A stretch of DNA of 64,000 nucleotides from positions 1-64,000 of the forward strand of contig SEBV01000004.1 in NCBI GenBank assembly GCA_004172865.1, given 5' to 3'. The position numbers and the translations under genes were made by a program. Source of the stretch: Gammaproteobacteria bacterium (GTDB lineage: Bacteria; Pseudomonadota; Gammaproteobacteria; Pseudomonadales; Cellvibrionaceae). Of this stretch, positions 22,701-35,052 are shown in pieces. Under the pieces are notes generated by a model that saw nothing but the letters and a program-made list of their open reading frames with translations, was not told where the DNA came from and searched no databases. Each line of letters starts with the position of its first letter. The first letter of the stretch is position 1.

Positions 22701-23461
22701 ACATTGCGAATTGCCTCGCCTAAATCGCGATACTCTAGGACTTCATTAGCAACAAACTCATCTATACCTTTGATAGGTTTGTAAGCCATAAAACGCGAAA
22801 ATGCGCGCGCTGCGTTCATGGCTTCGCGTTCAGAGACTGCGTCTTTCTTTCCGCGCAATACACCATACAGACGGCACAAGTAAGATTTTTTCTTATCGTA
22901 TTTCTCAACTTGTTCTTGCCCAAATTGGCGGCGTAAACCGGAATACACTTTATCGAGAGGAACTACATACTTATGTGTTTTTTCTTCTTTCAATAAATCT
23001 TTCAAGCTCAGCGACACATCGTTCAAAATATAAAAATGGCAATCATCCAAACGTGCCACTTTTTGTTGAGCTGTGCCCTGCCCGGCAGTTTCAATAAAGG
23101 CGCGCATACCGATAAGCGCAGTAAAAGGTTCACTACTTTCACCTTGTGTTGGGTGAAACACGGCCGCCAAATAACCATCGCAACCTTGTGGACGCGAATA
23201 GGCGCCATCGTCACAACCCAATACATAAGATGCGAGTGTGCGCACCAATTTTCCGCCGCGACCGCGCTGGCTAGATTCATCTTGCCCTGGGTTGAAATGA
23301 AATAAATTGTCGTGCGCGGCAGTCATGATGGTTTGAATTGCATCAGCGGCTGTTGTTTTACCAGAACCGTTTCCGCCCGAAAATAAATTAATAGGGCCGA
23401 ATTCAAATTCGGTATTGGGCACATTGCCCCAGTTAATATAAATAAATTTTTTCAGGAACAT
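19790..23461 (-). CDS. mksB: MksB: SMC-like ATPase of the MksBEF condensin
   Basis: ATG 23461 (MFLKKFIYINWGN) is the start, one base after the mksE stop; the open frame beyond it overlaps mksE. The 1223-aa protein has Walker A GGNGSGKTTAADAI near residue 33, long coiled-coil arms around a central hinge, and at the C-terminus the signature SQYGTGSGGQLE and Walker B RMVLVDEAFSKMD. This is the layout of MksB/JetC, an alternative MukB-like condensin that compacts DNA with MksE and MksF. No MksG/JetD nuclease gene follows, so it is more likely a chromosome condensin than a plasmid-clearing Wadjet system. Confidence 0.88.
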   Translation of the reverse strand: MFLKKFIYINWGNVPNTEFEFGPINLFSGGNGSGKTTAADAIQTIMTAAHDNLFHFNPGQDESSQRGRGGKLVRTLASYVLGCDDGAYSRPQGCDGYLAAVFHPTQGESSEPFTALIGMRAFIETAGQGTAQQKVARLDDCHFYILNDVSLSLKDLLKEEKTHKYVVPLDKVYSGLRRQFGQEQVEKYDKKKSYLCRLYGVLRGKKDAVSEREAMNAARAFSRFMAYKPIKGIDEFVANEVLEYRDLGEAIRNVSAMLKRIHTMEADARNLRQAIDRMATGRTLSDNFIAGWLEQQVLHYSVAKRRFGDCQSLYLDAKHKQQLLRENAASHTQALALCEARRDEINQLILAATARRLGVPALRDKDQLEQEKIAQEKIIHGNVPELLKQDKQLQTNVEAAQQCVQALRNTSIALEIPALKDGHLNHLAKTLADDSEPIDIHQLLNRDWIDVSPLVQHLDGVIEQQKNHNLFVHSLFALDASSATTHQGNKINLRDQLAQERDKRRASAERLQKSIETKRREIQTLEAHQVNYPPFVCAALEAIAIQCPKADARVLCDYVNVLDREWQSAIEGYIGAARFGIIVAPEFEAEAIAIVRNLSGQANRARIIQGDKARKDWEKSGDFPNNSVVQVMSFSHATAEAYLKASYGNVQRVETANELRNTRRGITKDAMGSGNYAMFRCDMADTDLVFGQGARERALDAKRNEFHILNVELQAATDYVNEAQQLLVSIDKLKALSYADILQTMLAAQDRIAAIDASLQQLDLSDTKVLDQELNELKARLQEQQKNFNEINNAQVDCRAELKNSDAHCNKLNAEQDKTLAVVDECEANLQTIAGLWPDFNVDQRLQAADESINQHSISYFENSLATVNGELKSILHRLQQAVMQHNQFCLTADSILFNADYNDELGSNNFRNICDMRRQFDSLYNRDKNHILAQRHQEIESLRLSFNNAFVSNLCHSIYQAINDGKKTLEELNKELEHHRFGADRERFRFDWEWVPEFKEYWQFFKAVIDNPSLEDGETLFNMKLEEKHQKVRERLMSMLLDEDEQKALRELTRIADYRNYRCYEIYKEPEGKAPIALSQYGTGSGGQLETPAYIIRSAAITSAFRFNEGNSHLRMVLVDEAFSKMDEHRSREVINYLTESLGLQLNFIMPSSKSGPFMDLISNQFVFSKCPTSEPVGELKTRVVLDRQVCDQEKIIKLMANHRQTIRQQASLDFMVEVEGT

Positions 23462-23462
23462 A

Positions 23463-24215
23463 TTAGGCTTCAGTATCAAATATCGATTTAGTGAGGTGCG
23501 GTGCAGGTTTTTTAACGGCCTTGATAGGCGCGACTTCTTCCTGCTCAAGGTCTTCTTCAACCAGCAATAAATTATCAGCAAGATGCGTGCGAATTTGGTT
23601 AAGCCATTCGTTGCTTACCAAATTAATAATCAACGGACGGATTTTTATCCAGCTCTCTCCAGAATCTACATCGGCCTCAGCAAAATAATTAATTAATCTT
23701 AATTGACGCAAACGCTTAAATGCCTGGCGACGCTCGCCGATATTTTCTGGCAAGTTGCGGCGCAATAAACTTTTAGTCGCAAGAGAAATTGCTTCCAGCG
23801 AAAGCGTTGCGCAACCTTGCTCGTCGATAACACCTTCGCGCAAGGCTTTGTCGTACTCAGCGCGCAACACTAAAATTAATGCAACTTCATGTTGGTTTAA
23901 TCGGCTACGGAAACCGCCATTAAATGGACCATCAGTCTCGTCTTCCATTCCGGGTAAGCGTGCACCAGGTGGAAGAATACGTACAAAATTAAATTGTGTA
24001 TCGTGTTGAAAACGAACACCCATCAACGCTAAATAATCATTTACGACTTCATGAATTCGCAAAAAGCGATCATAGAGTTCCGCTTCAACTTGGGAGTCGT
24101 CCCTGCAAAGAACGCCGTAATCTAATAAGCGCTGAATGAGTTCGCGCCAATCATCGAATGATAAATTGTGTTTATCTAACTGCGCTTCTAGGTCTGCGCT
24201 AAAAATATTACTCAT
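23463..24215 (-). CDS. mksE: MksE: winged-helix subunit of MksBEF (DUF4194)
   Basis: A 250-aa protein starting at ATG 24215 ([11 protein letters not shown], with GGA seven bases upstream). ATGs at 24227 and 24230 overlapping the mksF stop are alternatives. The sequence matches the DUF4194/JetB family: [21 protein letters not shown], a Leu-rich middle with [10 protein letters not shown], and a C-terminal winged helix with [12 protein letters not shown]. It lies between mksF and mksB in the standard mksF-mksE-mksB order. It should link the kleisin MksF to the MksB ring and regulate DNA binding. Confidence 0.85.
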   Translation of the reverse strand: MSNIFSADLEAQLDKHNLSFDDWRELIQRLLDYGVLCRDDSQVEAELYDRFLRIHEVVNDYLALMGVRFQHDTQFNFVRILPPGARLPGMEDETDGPFNGGFRSRLNQHEVALILVLRAEYDKALREGVIDEQGCATLSLEAISLATKSLLRRNLPENIGERRQAFKRLRQLRLINYFAEADVDSGESWIKIRPLIINLVSNEWLNQIRTHLADNLLLVEEDLEQEEVAPIKAVKKPAPHLTKSIFDTEA

Positions 24216-24216
24216 A

Positions 24217-25740
24217 CTATTTTCCATCATCAATCAGCGAAATCACAAATTGATCACGCTGTTTGAAGTATTGATCATCTTGAATTTGTGGCGAAGTGTG
24301 CAGCCACTCTTGTTGCTGATGTACCGAGAATTTAAAACGTGAGGACAAATTATCTGCAGCGCCTACTTCAATCGCATGCGCAAGATTCAAAAGTTCCTGC
24401 ATATTAGTTGCATTTAATTCACGGCTATTAACACTACCCGTCGCAACGAGAGCTTGTTGTACGTAGGTGCGAATTTCGCTGCCTTGTAAAATAAAAGCTC
24501 GATCAAGTGCTTGCTGAATGAACATTTCTTTTTGTGCATCAACATCCAAAGCTTTATCACCATCAACAGCTGAGCGCACAACCTGTTGCTGGCGTGCTGC
24601 ACGCAATTGAATTTGCGATGGATCGACAAAACCTAATTGCATTCCGGCAAGCACTTCACCTTGCTGCTGAAGTAATGCGTCTTGTTGTTCTTGTGGCAAT
24701 TGTGCCAGTGACCGGTAGACATCCATCAAATCATCTTGACTGCGGCTGTTGATGTAACTGAGTTGGCGAATAATAATATCGGCACGTTGTGTAAAGGTAT
24801 TTAATGCACGACGCAATGCGGGCAACATAATTTCACAAGCATTTTTTAAACGTGATTCAATGGTTTGCAAAAGCGTGTCCAACAAAGAAACGCCCTGCAC
24901 TACGCGCTGCGGTAAAGCTTTACGTAAACGAATTTCCATAACCGCACGCCAATCTTTTTCTGCGGTTTCAGCATCACCCGAACCGTATTTACGTTTACGG
25001 CGAATTTTGGTGATGATATCGGCAATTTGATCGCGATATTTTTCTACACTATCTGCCGACAAGCGCACTTCCAAATCTGGTTTAAAAACTGTTTCCATAA
25101 AATCGAAAAATTCATCGCTTGCTTGTTGAATTAATTGACGCGATTCAACTTCACGCACCAATTGACGTTTGCGCTCTTCAAGTTCGGCAATTACATCCGT
25201 AAAGTCACTGATAATGCGCTCGGAATATTCGTAGGCATCGAGCAAATCGTGAATCTCACCTTGCTCATAAAATGCTTGCAAACTATTACGCGTGTTACGA
25301 GTATTGCGGTTGCGCGTGCGAAAATAATTGGCTTGGTTATCCGCAAATGGTTGGGTGAATAACCGACCCATGCGGCTAAAACCGTAAGTGCTTTGCAGCG
25401 TAGTTTCATCGACTTGTTTTTCTAACCAGCCGTTTTCAAGCAATCGATTAATAATAAAACTCGCCAAATCGCGTTGAGTTTTAAAGCGCCCTTCCTGAGT
25501 TTCAATTAACTCGCCTTGCGCGTTAAATTCTTCTTCGTCTTTATCCGAATCTAAAATGGGCGCGCGCGCAATCGCTTCTTTAACAATATCCATAAGCTGC
25601 TCACGGTTCATGGCATTGCCATAGTCACGCAGATCGGTGTAAAGACGCTGATACAAAAGACTCAAACACTGGGTAACCAACTCACGGTATTTACCGGTAA
25701 GTGGATTAAAGAAATGTTGACGGGAATCGCTGAAGAACAT
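24217..25740 (-). CDS. mksF: MksF: kleisin-like subunit of MksBEF (JetA family)
   Basis: A 507-aa mostly helical protein starting at ATG 25740 ([16 protein letters not shown]); the open frame runs 12 codons further into a terminator. It has an N-terminal winged-helix region ([20 protein letters not shown]) and long helical segments with many charged residues, typical of MksF/JetA kleisins that bridge the heads of the SMC dimer. It is the first gene of the mksFEB operon, which starts just after the hemB terminator. Confidence 0.85.
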   Translation of the reverse strand: MFFSDSRQHFFNPLTGKYRELVTQCLSLLYQRLYTDLRDYGNAMNREQLMDIVKEAIARAPILDSDKDEEEFNAQGELIETQEGRFKTQRDLASFIINRLLENGWLEKQVDETTLQSTYGFSRMGRLFTQPFADNQANYFRTRNRNTRNTRNSLQAFYEQGEIHDLLDAYEYSERIISDFTDVIAELEERKRQLVREVESRQLIQQASDEFFDFMETVFKPDLEVRLSADSVEKYRDQIADIITKIRRKRKYGSGDAETAEKDWRAVMEIRLRKALPQRVVQGVSLLDTLLQTIESRLKNACEIMLPALRRALNTFTQRADIIIRQLSYINSRSQDDLMDVYRSLAQLPQEQQDALLQQQGEVLAGMQLGFVDPSQIQLRAARQQQVVRSAVDGDKALDVDAQKEMFIQQALDRAFILQGSEIRTYVQQALVATGSVNSRELNATNMQELLNLAHAIEVGAADNLSSRFKFSVHQQQEWLHTSPQIQDDQYFKQRDQFVISLIDDGK

Positions 25741-25766
25741 TAAACAACCATATTTAAAATATAAAA

Positions 25767-25784
25767 GCCCGCGCAATGGCGGGC
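25767..25784 (-). terminator. Terminator after hemB
   Basis: Stem GCCCGC/GCGGGC with a 6-base loop, followed on the minus strand by TTTTATATTTT, lying between hemB and mksF. Confidence 0.75.
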
Positions 25785-25810
25785 ATTATAAAAATGCTAA
25801 TAAAAATTAA

Positions 25811-26803
25811 TTAAATCCAATCAGCCAAATTTTCCGCATAATAAGTAATAATCAAATCCGCACCTGCGCGTTTAAATGCTGTCATGGTTTCCAACACAAT
25901 TGCTTTTTCGTCAATTACACCAGCCGCCGCACCTGCTTTAATCATGGCGTATTCGCCACTCACATGATAAATAGCAAGCGGACGCGCTGAATTTGCGCGG
26001 ATATGCGCGAGAATATCTAAATAGGCGGTGCCGGGTTTTACCATTAAAATATCAGCGCCTTCAGCTTCATCTTGCATTGATTCAGCAAGTGCTTCTCTCG
26101 GATTTGAGAAATCCATTTGATAGGTATTGCGCGTGCCTTTGAAGGAGCTATCTACTGCATCGCGAAATGGGCCGTAAAAAGCGGAGGCAAATTTTGTTGA
26201 GTAGGACATCACAGGGATATGAGTAAAACCCGCGTCATCCAATGCTTGGCGAATTGCGCTGATCATTCCATCCATCATTCCCGATGGTGCGATCATATCC
26301 ACGCCGGCTTGTGCCGCGATTACCACTTGTTTCTGCAAATTAATTAAAGTCGCATCGTTATCAACATCGTGCTTATGATCGTAAACTTCATGAATCACGC
26401 CGCAATGACCATGCGTTGTATATTCGCAAAAGCAATTATCGCTAATTACCAACATTTCCGGTTGCGCATTTTTTGCGGTGCGAATTATACGAGCGAGCAA
26501 ACCATCTTGCGCCCAGGTATCTGAACCTACTTCATCTTTGTGAGTTGATACTCCGAATAAAAGCACGGCGCGAATACCTTTATTCCATGCACGTGTTACT
26601 ACATCGGCAAGCTGCGATTCGGGATAGCGATAAACATCCGGCATACTTTTAATCGCGACGGGTTCGGTAATGCCCTCCTCTACAAAAATAGGCAAAATAA
26701 AATCGCTCATACGCAAATGTGTTTCGCGTACTAGTTCGCGTAGTGCTGAGGTTCTGCGTAAACGGCGAAAGCGAAAATCTGGAGTTATTAAATTGTTTGA
26801 CAT
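25811..26803 (-). CDS. hemB: Delta-aminolevulinic acid dehydratase (porphobilinogen synthase)
   Basis: A 330-aa enzyme that joins two 5-aminolevulinates to porphobilinogen in haem synthesis. Motifs: RFRRLRRTSALRELVRET at the N-terminus, the metal-site loop LVISDNCFCEYTTHGHCG, the Schiff-base lysines in MSYSTKFASAFYGPFRDA and ILMVKPG, and YHVSGEYAMIKAA-like active-site lid. ATG 26803 is used; TTG four codons upstream is also in frame. The cysteine-containing metal loop is CFCEYTTHGHCG, so it keeps two of the three usual zinc cysteines plus His. It is transcribed alone, between a hypothetical gene and mksFEB. Confidence 0.95.
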   Translation of the reverse strand: MSNNLITPDFRFRRLRRTSALRELVRETHLRMSDFILPIFVEEGITEPVAIKSMPDVYRYPESQLADVVTRAWNKGIRAVLLFGVSTHKDEVGSDTWAQDGLLARIIRTAKNAQPEMLVISDNCFCEYTTHGHCGVIHEVYDHKHDVDNDATLINLQKQVVIAAQAGVDMIAPSGMMDGMISAIRQALDDAGFTHIPVMSYSTKFASAFYGPFRDAVDSSFKGTRNTYQMDFSNPREALAESMQDEAEGADILMVKPGTAYLDILAHIRANSARPLAIYHVSGEYAMIKAGAAAGVIDEKAIVLETMTAFKRAGADLIITYYAENLADWI

Positions 26804-26862
26804 AGGTGTTACCAATTTTTAATTTTTTTGCATTACCAAGTTGAGCACAGCAAGGATCGATA

Positions 26863-27288
26863 TTAAAGCCCAAGTGAGCCTTCATGGCTCCACTCACAGC
26901 GTACTTGCATATTGCCTGAGCCGGGAATATGGCTATTACCATTGGATTCCCACGTAAATGTGTGAGTGCCGGATAATTCTGTTTCTAAATGTACCGTGGC
27001 AGATACCCAATACATTTTGCTGAGCAGTTGTTCGAATTGTGCGATCCATTGATCCCATTCGTATTCAACCGCTTTATACGATGCGCCGAAATGCATAACT
27101 TCGGTTTGGTAATTATTAGTGAAGGTATTTACATCAGGAATTGAAAACATTTCCTGACATAAAAAGGGCCATTCTTCAGCATGAGGCAAGGTGAGCATAG
27201 CATCGCGATTTATGCGTAAACGCTCTGACTCGTTGGTCAAAACGGGAATATCTTTTATGCAACCGTAAACAATTGATTCTTGATCCAT
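26863..27288 (-). CDS. Conserved hypothetical protein (ELSGTHTFTW motif)
   Basis: A 141-aa soluble protein starting at ATG 27288 with GGAG five bases upstream; the frame is open seven codons further. The pattern SERLRINRDAML, EEWPFLCQEMF, then ASYKAVEYEWDQWIAQFE, WVSATVHLETELSGTHTFTW and a terminal VRCEWSHEG belongs to a small conserved group I recognise by sequence but cannot name. No catalytic motif, signal or membrane segment. It lies between the lytic transglycosylase gene and hemB on the same strand. Confidence 0.7.
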   Translation of the reverse strand: MDQESIVYGCIKDIPVLTNESERLRINRDAMLTLPHAEEWPFLCQEMFSIPDVNTFTNNYQTEVMHFGASYKAVEYEWDQWIAQFEQLLSKMYWVSATVHLETELSGTHTFTWESNGNSHIPGSGNMQVRCEWSHEGSLGL

Positions 27289-27365
27289 AATGACTCCAGA
27301 GATAATCAAATAATTACATAAACCAAAATTTTTTCATTCACCTGCCGCGAAAAGTATTCTTAAAC

Positions 27366-30028
<2,663 letters not shown>

Positions 30029-30124
30029 TTAATTAAAAGTTCATGCCTAGAGAAATTTAAAACTTAACAGGATTTATCGATAGGCAGAGTTTCTAAAAAA
30101 TCAAGCTCCACCTATCGTGCAAAA

Positions 30125-31246
30125 TTATCTTGGGCGACGAAATAATTTTTTGCGTTCAAAATCACGAATACGTTGACGTGAATGCTCAAGTGTTTGCTTG
30201 GTCATTGCACTGCGTTGTTCGTCTTTTAATTCGCCATGCAAGGTTTGCGAAATTGCTTGTGCTGTTTCTGCCATTAAATCGAATGATTGCATAGAATCTG
30301 CATCAATCGGTAAGGTCATGAACAGGCTAACACCAGGCGTCGTAAATTCGTCCATTGCATCTAAATCAAATGTGCCCGGTCTCACCATATTTGCCATGCT
30401 AAATAGTAAGGCGCCGTCGCCTTTGGTATCGCTGTAACGGTGGAAAATATCCATGCTGCCATAACGCAAACCGCATTTTAAAACGATGTCGAGCAAGTCG
30501 CTGCCGTTAAATACTTCACCTTTTTGCGCCATGATATTAATAATTAATACCTCTTCTGGCTCGGCTTGTGGTGCGGCAGCTTTTTCTTCTTCTTCTTCTT
30601 CCTCTTCCTCTTCTATTTCGTCTTCGTCGCTATCATCTTCTTCAGCATAATCATCATCGGATTCAGACTCTTCGTCTTCATCCTCGTCGAACTCTTCTTC
30701 GTATTCTTCATCATAATCGCCTTCGTCTTCAACCTGATCTTCGTGATCATCCTGCTCGGCGTGAAGGTCATGCTCCTCATGATCAAGATCTTCATTATCT
30801 TGCTCAGAAAAACTTGGCTCAATGCGACCATGCTCATCAGATTTATGCTCTTCCTGATGTTCAACTGATTCCATCAAAATAGGAACTGATTCATCCAGAT
30901 TCAAACGTGTTTGTTCTGGCGTACGTTTAGCGGCAGCTTCGCGACGACGTTGTTCTTTTAATTCGCGCGCGCTTAACTTTCTTTCACGCTGCAAGCTTTC
31001 GCGTTGCGGACGTTCCGACGGATCACGAACGGCAACTACACGTGCGCCACCATTAGGAAGCTCGCTGATATAACTTGGCGGCGTTTGGTTTTCTTCTTCG
31101 TATTCGGGCTCGGGATTTTTAATACGCTTTTTTAACGCAGGAGAAACATCAATGCGATTACGACGCGCATTTAATGTTCTGCGAATACCATCCGCCAAAA
31201 TAATAATGATAAGAAGAACAATTACAGCGGTTAGCCAGTTGCTCAT
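30125..31246 (-). CDS. zipA: Cell division protein ZipA
   Basis: A 373-aa protein. An N-terminal membrane anchor (about 4-20, TAVIVLLIIIILADGI) faces a basic patch (RRTLNARRNR). A long linker is very acidic (about residues 130-225, with runs of Glu and Asp) in place of the usual Pro/Gln-rich linker. The C-terminal FtsZ-binding domain begins near VLIINIMAQKG and ends with ERKKL. ZipA tethers FtsZ to the membrane at midcell. It lies between smc and ligA, its standard position. Confidence 0.93.
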   Translation of the reverse strand: MSNWLTAVIVLLIIIILADGIRRTLNARRNRIDVSPALKKRIKNPEPEYEEENQTPPSYISELPNGGARVVAVRDPSERPQRESLQRERKLSARELKEQRRREAAAKRTPEQTRLNLDESVPILMESVEHQEEHKSDEHGRIEPSFSEQDNEDLDHEEHDLHAEQDDHEDQVEDEGDYDEEYEEEFDEDEDEESESDDDYAEEDDSDEDEIEEEEEEEEEEKAAAPQAEPEEVLIINIMAQKGEVFNGSDLLDIVLKCGLRYGSMDIFHRYSDTKGDGALLFSMANMVRPGTFDLDAMDEFTTPGVSLFMTLPIDADSMQSFDLMAETAQAISQTLHGELKDEQRSAMTKQTLEHSRQRIRDFERKKLFRRPR

Positions 31247-31282
31247 AAAGTTATCCGTCTTTTTTCAAAATTGGTCTTAATA

Positions 31283-34200
31283 TTACGAAGCGGCCAATTC
31301 AGCGGCTTCATCCACATCCACAGTTACCAAACGCGATACGCCAGGTTCATGCATGGTTACACCTAATAATTGGTGAGCCATTTCCATCGCGTTTTTGTTG
31401 TGGGTAATATAAATAAATTGTACTTGTGCAGACATCTCTTCAACCATGCGCGCATAGCGGCCAACATTGGCATCATCGAGTGGTGCATCTACTTCGTCCA
31501 GCATACAGAAAGGTGCCGGGTTCAAACGGAAAATCGAGAATACCAATGCAATTGCGGTAAGCGCTTTTTCACCACCCGAGAGTAAGTGAATTGTGCTGTT
31601 ACGCTTGCCTGGTGGACGCGCCATAATGGTGATACCGGTATCCAATAAATCTTCGCCCGTTAATTCCAAATAGGCGTGACCGCCGCCGAATACTTTCGGG
31701 AAAAGCTCTTGCAAACTTTTGTTCACTTGATCGAATGTTTCTTTAAAGCGCGTGCGTGTTTCGCGATCAATTTTGCGAATTGCATTCTCTAAAGTTTCGA
31801 GCGCTTCATTCAAATCTGCATTTTGCGCGTCTAAATAATTTTTACGTTCCGATTCAGTTTTGTATTCATCAATCGCTGCCAAATTGATTGGGCCTAAACG
31901 CGTAATGCGACCTGCAATAGCGTCCAATTCTTCTTCAATAGGTTTGATTTCTGTGCCTTCTGGAATTTCTGCAATAATGGTTTGCAGATTTAAATCTTCC
32001 TCTTCGAGCTGTTCAACAATTGCGTTACGCTGATCTTCAAAACGTTGTGCAGCTAAACGCTCTTCAACCAAATGTGCGCGTACAGCTTGTACTTCTTGCT
32101 CCGCTCGGCTGCGGCCCTGCTCTGCATTGCGCAACTCATGCTCAACGGTTTCGAGTGAACGACGGGCTTCAGTTAACGCAGCTTCCACTGATAAACGTTT
32201 GCCGAGATTTGCATCCAGCTCTAATTTGTATTCTTCGATGGGATCGCGATTTTCGCTGAGCGTTACGATCAATTGCTCACGACGCTCTTGCAAGCGCGCG
32301 GTTTGTTCACGTAAGCGACCAATGCCTAAACGTATGCCATCCAATTGCGTTTTAAGTGATTGGAAGCGCATTGCGAGTTCGTGCGCTTTATCTTTGTCGT
32401 GACGCGCGCGTTGACGTGCTTGATCAAGACCGGTACGAATATCGTCGCGCTGTTGCAGTAAATCTTCGCGCTTATCGGTGTCCTGCCCCATCATTTCAAT
32501 AGCTTCGCTTAGAATCATGCGTGCTTCCGAAAGATGTTCAGCTTCTTGCTCAAGTTGTTCGCGTGCTTCGCGAATTTCATTTTCAGCGCGTTCACGGCGC
32601 ATGCTGACTTGTTCAACACGAACTTGTTTTGCAGACAACTGCGAACGCAATTCGCCGTAACGACGATTTTGTTCGTCGGCTTCACGACGTAAAGTCTCGC
32701 GATTTTGTTCAAATTCTTTTATCAGTTGACGACCTTCTTCGAGCTTCACGCTCAAGTCTTCAACTTTTTCTTCAGTCTCCGCAATTTTTGCGGATAGTTC
32801 TTCAATTTCTTGTTTGCGCGCTATTACGCCTGAGCTTGCATCTGAATCGCGCGCAACACGCAACCAATGTGCGCCTAACCAAATGCCGTCTTTGGTGATA
32901 ACAGATTCATGCGCCGATAATGCGCCGCGCAACTGCAGGGCTGATGGCAAATCTTCGGCGATATAAATACCGTCTAGTAAACCCTGTGCATCCCATTCGG
33001 CTTTTACTTTGGTGCTTAACAGTGTGGCTTTTTTAGCATCGCTAGCCGGCACTTTAGCACTGGTATCAAATAAAACTAATTCGCCTTGCGTTAAATTTTC
33101 AATAACGCCGGTGACTGCATCCAAACCATTTACACACACCGCCTGCAGTGTATTTCCTAGAACGGTTTCGAGTGCTTTGTCCCAACCATCTTGTACGCTG
33201 ACTGATTCGGCAAGGCGCGGTTGGTTTGTTAAATTCTGTGCAGCAAGCCATTGGGTAACGGCTTTATTTTTTTCACCGAGCGCTGCTTGTTGCAGTGCAT
33301 CCAAAGAGGCATGACGACCGCGCATAGTTTGCAATTGACTGCGCGCTTGATCGAGTTCATTGCTGATGCGCGTATTGTCGTTGCGGCGTTGATCGAGCTG
33401 TTCAGTAATAGTTTCTACGCGATTGCGTTTTTCATCGGCAACTAAATCCAATTCGGCAAGTTGCTCGGTAAGTTGGCCGATTTCTTCGTCAATACCATCA
33501 ATTTGTAAATTGGCTTTTTCTTCTTTTAATTTTTCAATGCGTTGCAATAAACGCTGCTGCACTTGTTCAAGATGTTGAATACGCGATTGCTGAACTTCCG
33601 CTTTTTGGCGTGGCTCTGCGGCGCGTTGGTTGAAAGCGTCCCACTCAGTTTGCCAGCGCTGCATTGCTTCTTCGGATTCAAGCAATACTTCATTAGAACC
33701 TTCTTCAGCGGCTTTCACCATTTCCAAATCAGGTTCAATAACGAGTAATTCTTCTTCCCAACCTTCAGCTTTTTGTGAATCGATTAATAAATTTTCTTCA
33801 GCTTCTTTGCAATCGCGCTGAGTTTGATCCAAATCGGTTTGCAGTTGGCGTGAGCGTTCTTTTGCGTGATGAATTGTTTGTTCGATGCGCGCAATATCGG
33901 CACCAATCGCGTAATAACGTCCCTGCACTTCATTGAACTTATCGCCCATTTCTGTGTATTGGCTGCGATATTTTTCGATTTGAGTATCTTTGTTGACTTG
34001 ATCAGTCACGAAAGATTCCATGCGCAATTCTAAATCGCGAATGGAGATTTGTTTGGCTTTGGCTTGTTCATCCAGAATTTGGTATTTGAGCGCTTGCAGT
34101 TGCGCTTTTAACAACCGTTCTTCTTTTTTGTATTCGGTAAATTTTTCGGCCGATTGCGCCTGACGTTGCAAGCGCGAAAGCTGACGTTCAAGTTCGTCGC

Positions 34201-34792
34201 GAATATCGGTTAAGCGTTCAAGGTTTTCCTGTGTACGGCGCATACGGCTTTCGGTATCGCGGCGACGTTCTTTGTATTTGGAAATACCCGCGGCTTCTTC
34301 GATATAAACGCGCAAATCTTCCGGCTTGGCTTCGATCAATTTCGAAATCATTCCCTGTTCGATAATGGCGTAGCTGCGTGGGCCTAAACCTGTACCGAGG
34401 AAAATATCGGTGATGTCACGGCGGCGGCATTTGGTGCCGTTAAGGTAATAATGATTTTGCGCATCGCGCGTTACTTTACGCTTGATGGAGATTTCGCTAA
34501 AAGCGGCGTACTCGCCTAATAAAGTGCCGTCACTGTTATCAAATACCAGTTCGATGGAGGCTTGACCGACGGGCTTGCGGCCACTGGAACCGTTAAAAAT
34601 AACGTCGGTCATGTTTTCGCCGCGCAGGTTTTTGGCGGACGATTCGCCCATTACCCAACGTACAGCATCGATGATATTGGACTTGCCGCAACCATTGGGG
34701 CCTACAACTGCGCACAAATTGCTGGGAAAGTTGACCGTGGTGGGGTCAACAAACGATTTAAAGCCTGCCAGCTTGATGCACTTTAGCCGCAT
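31283..34792 (-). CDS. smc: Chromosome segregation ATPase Smc
   Basis: An 1169-aa SMC protein. The N-terminal head has Walker A VVGPNGCGKSNIIDAV (about residue 29). Two coiled-coil arms flank a hinge at about 515-660. The C-terminal head has signature LLSGGEKALTAIALV and Walker B FCMLDEVDAPLDD. It forms a ring that organises and separates chromosomes with ScpAB. This organism therefore has Smc as well as MksBEF. It is upstream of zipA with a 36-base gap. Confidence 0.96.
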   Translation of the reverse strand: MRLKCIKLAGFKSFVDPTTVNFPSNLCAVVGPNGCGKSNIIDAVRWVMGESSAKNLRGENMTDVIFNGSSGRKPVGQASIELVFDNSDGTLLGEYAAFSEISIKRKVTRDAQNHYYLNGTKCRRRDITDIFLGTGLGPRSYAIIEQGMISKLIEAKPEDLRVYIEEAAGISKYKERRRDTESRMRRTQENLERLTDIRDELERQLSRLQRQAQSAEKFTEYKKEERLLKAQLQALKYQILDEQAKAKQISIRDLELRMESFVTDQVNKDTQIEKYRSQYTEMGDKFNEVQGRYYAIGADIARIEQTIHHAKERSRQLQTDLDQTQRDCKEAEENLLIDSQKAEGWEEELLVIEPDLEMVKAAEEGSNEVLLESEEAMQRWQTEWDAFNQRAAEPRQKAEVQQSRIQHLEQVQQRLLQRIEKLKEEKANLQIDGIDEEIGQLTEQLAELDLVADEKRNRVETITEQLDQRRNDNTRISNELDQARSQLQTMRGRHASLDALQQAALGEKNKAVTQWLAAQNLTNQPRLAESVSVQDGWDKALETVLGNTLQAVCVNGLDAVTGVIENLTQGELVLFDTSAKVPASDAKKATLLSTKVKAEWDAQGLLDGIYIAEDLPSALQLRGALSAHESVITKDGIWLGAHWLRVARDSDASSGVIARKQEIEELSAKIAETEEKVEDLSVKLEEGRQLIKEFEQNRETLRREADEQNRRYGELRSQLSAKQVRVEQVSMRRERAENEIREAREQLEQEAEHLSEARMILSEAIEMMGQDTDKREDLLQQRDDIRTGLDQARQRARHDKDKAHELAMRFQSLKTQLDGIRLGIGRLREQTARLQERREQLIVTLSENRDPIEEYKLELDANLGKRLSVEAALTEARRSLETVEHELRNAEQGRSRAEQEVQAVRAHLVEERLAAQRFEDQRNAIVEQLEEEDLNLQTIIAEIPEGTEIKPIEEELDAIAGRITRLGPINLAAIDEYKTESERKNYLDAQNADLNEALETLENAIRKIDRETRTRFKETFDQVNKSLQELFPKVFGGGHAYLELTGEDLLDTGITIMARPPGKRNSTIHLLSGGEKALTAIALVFSIFRLNPAPFCMLDEVDAPLDDANVGRYARMVEEMSAQVQFIYITHNKNAMEMAHQLLGVTMHEPGVSRLVTVDVDEAAELAAS

Positions 34793-35004
34793 AGTTCCGT
34801 GTCACTCGTGAATTCGTTATGGTCTTTCGTTAAAGGCGCTGGGTGTCTAGTCGCTTGATTTCATTATTATTTAAGTGAAAGTGCGACAGACTCAAGAAAC
34901 CTGTAAAAGGCTGGATTCTACACGTTTGCGGACTGCTTACGAAAGGCATTTGAACCCAATTTGGAGGTGAAAAAGCGGAAACTACGACAAGATGAGTAAA
35001 TTAT

Positions 35005-35028
35005 GCTCAACCCGGTTTTGGGTTGAGC
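35005..35028 (-). terminator. Hairpin after ccmI
   Basis: A perfect 9-bp stem GCTCAACCC/GGGTTGAGC with a six-base loop, 25 bases beyond the ccmI stop. No clear T-tract, so rho-independent termination is likely but weak. Confidence 0.55.
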
Positions 35029-35052
35029 AATAAATGTTCCGATTAGTGCAAC

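Noticed and set aside
19790..25740. Wadjet plasmid-defence system
   Set aside because: JetA, JetB and JetC-like subunits are present but there is no JetD/MksG nuclease in the operon or near it.
30566..30882. Plus-strand open frames opposite the ZipA acidic linker
   Set aside because: They are the complement of a low-complexity Glu/Asp tract (poly-Phe/Leu) and have no start signals.
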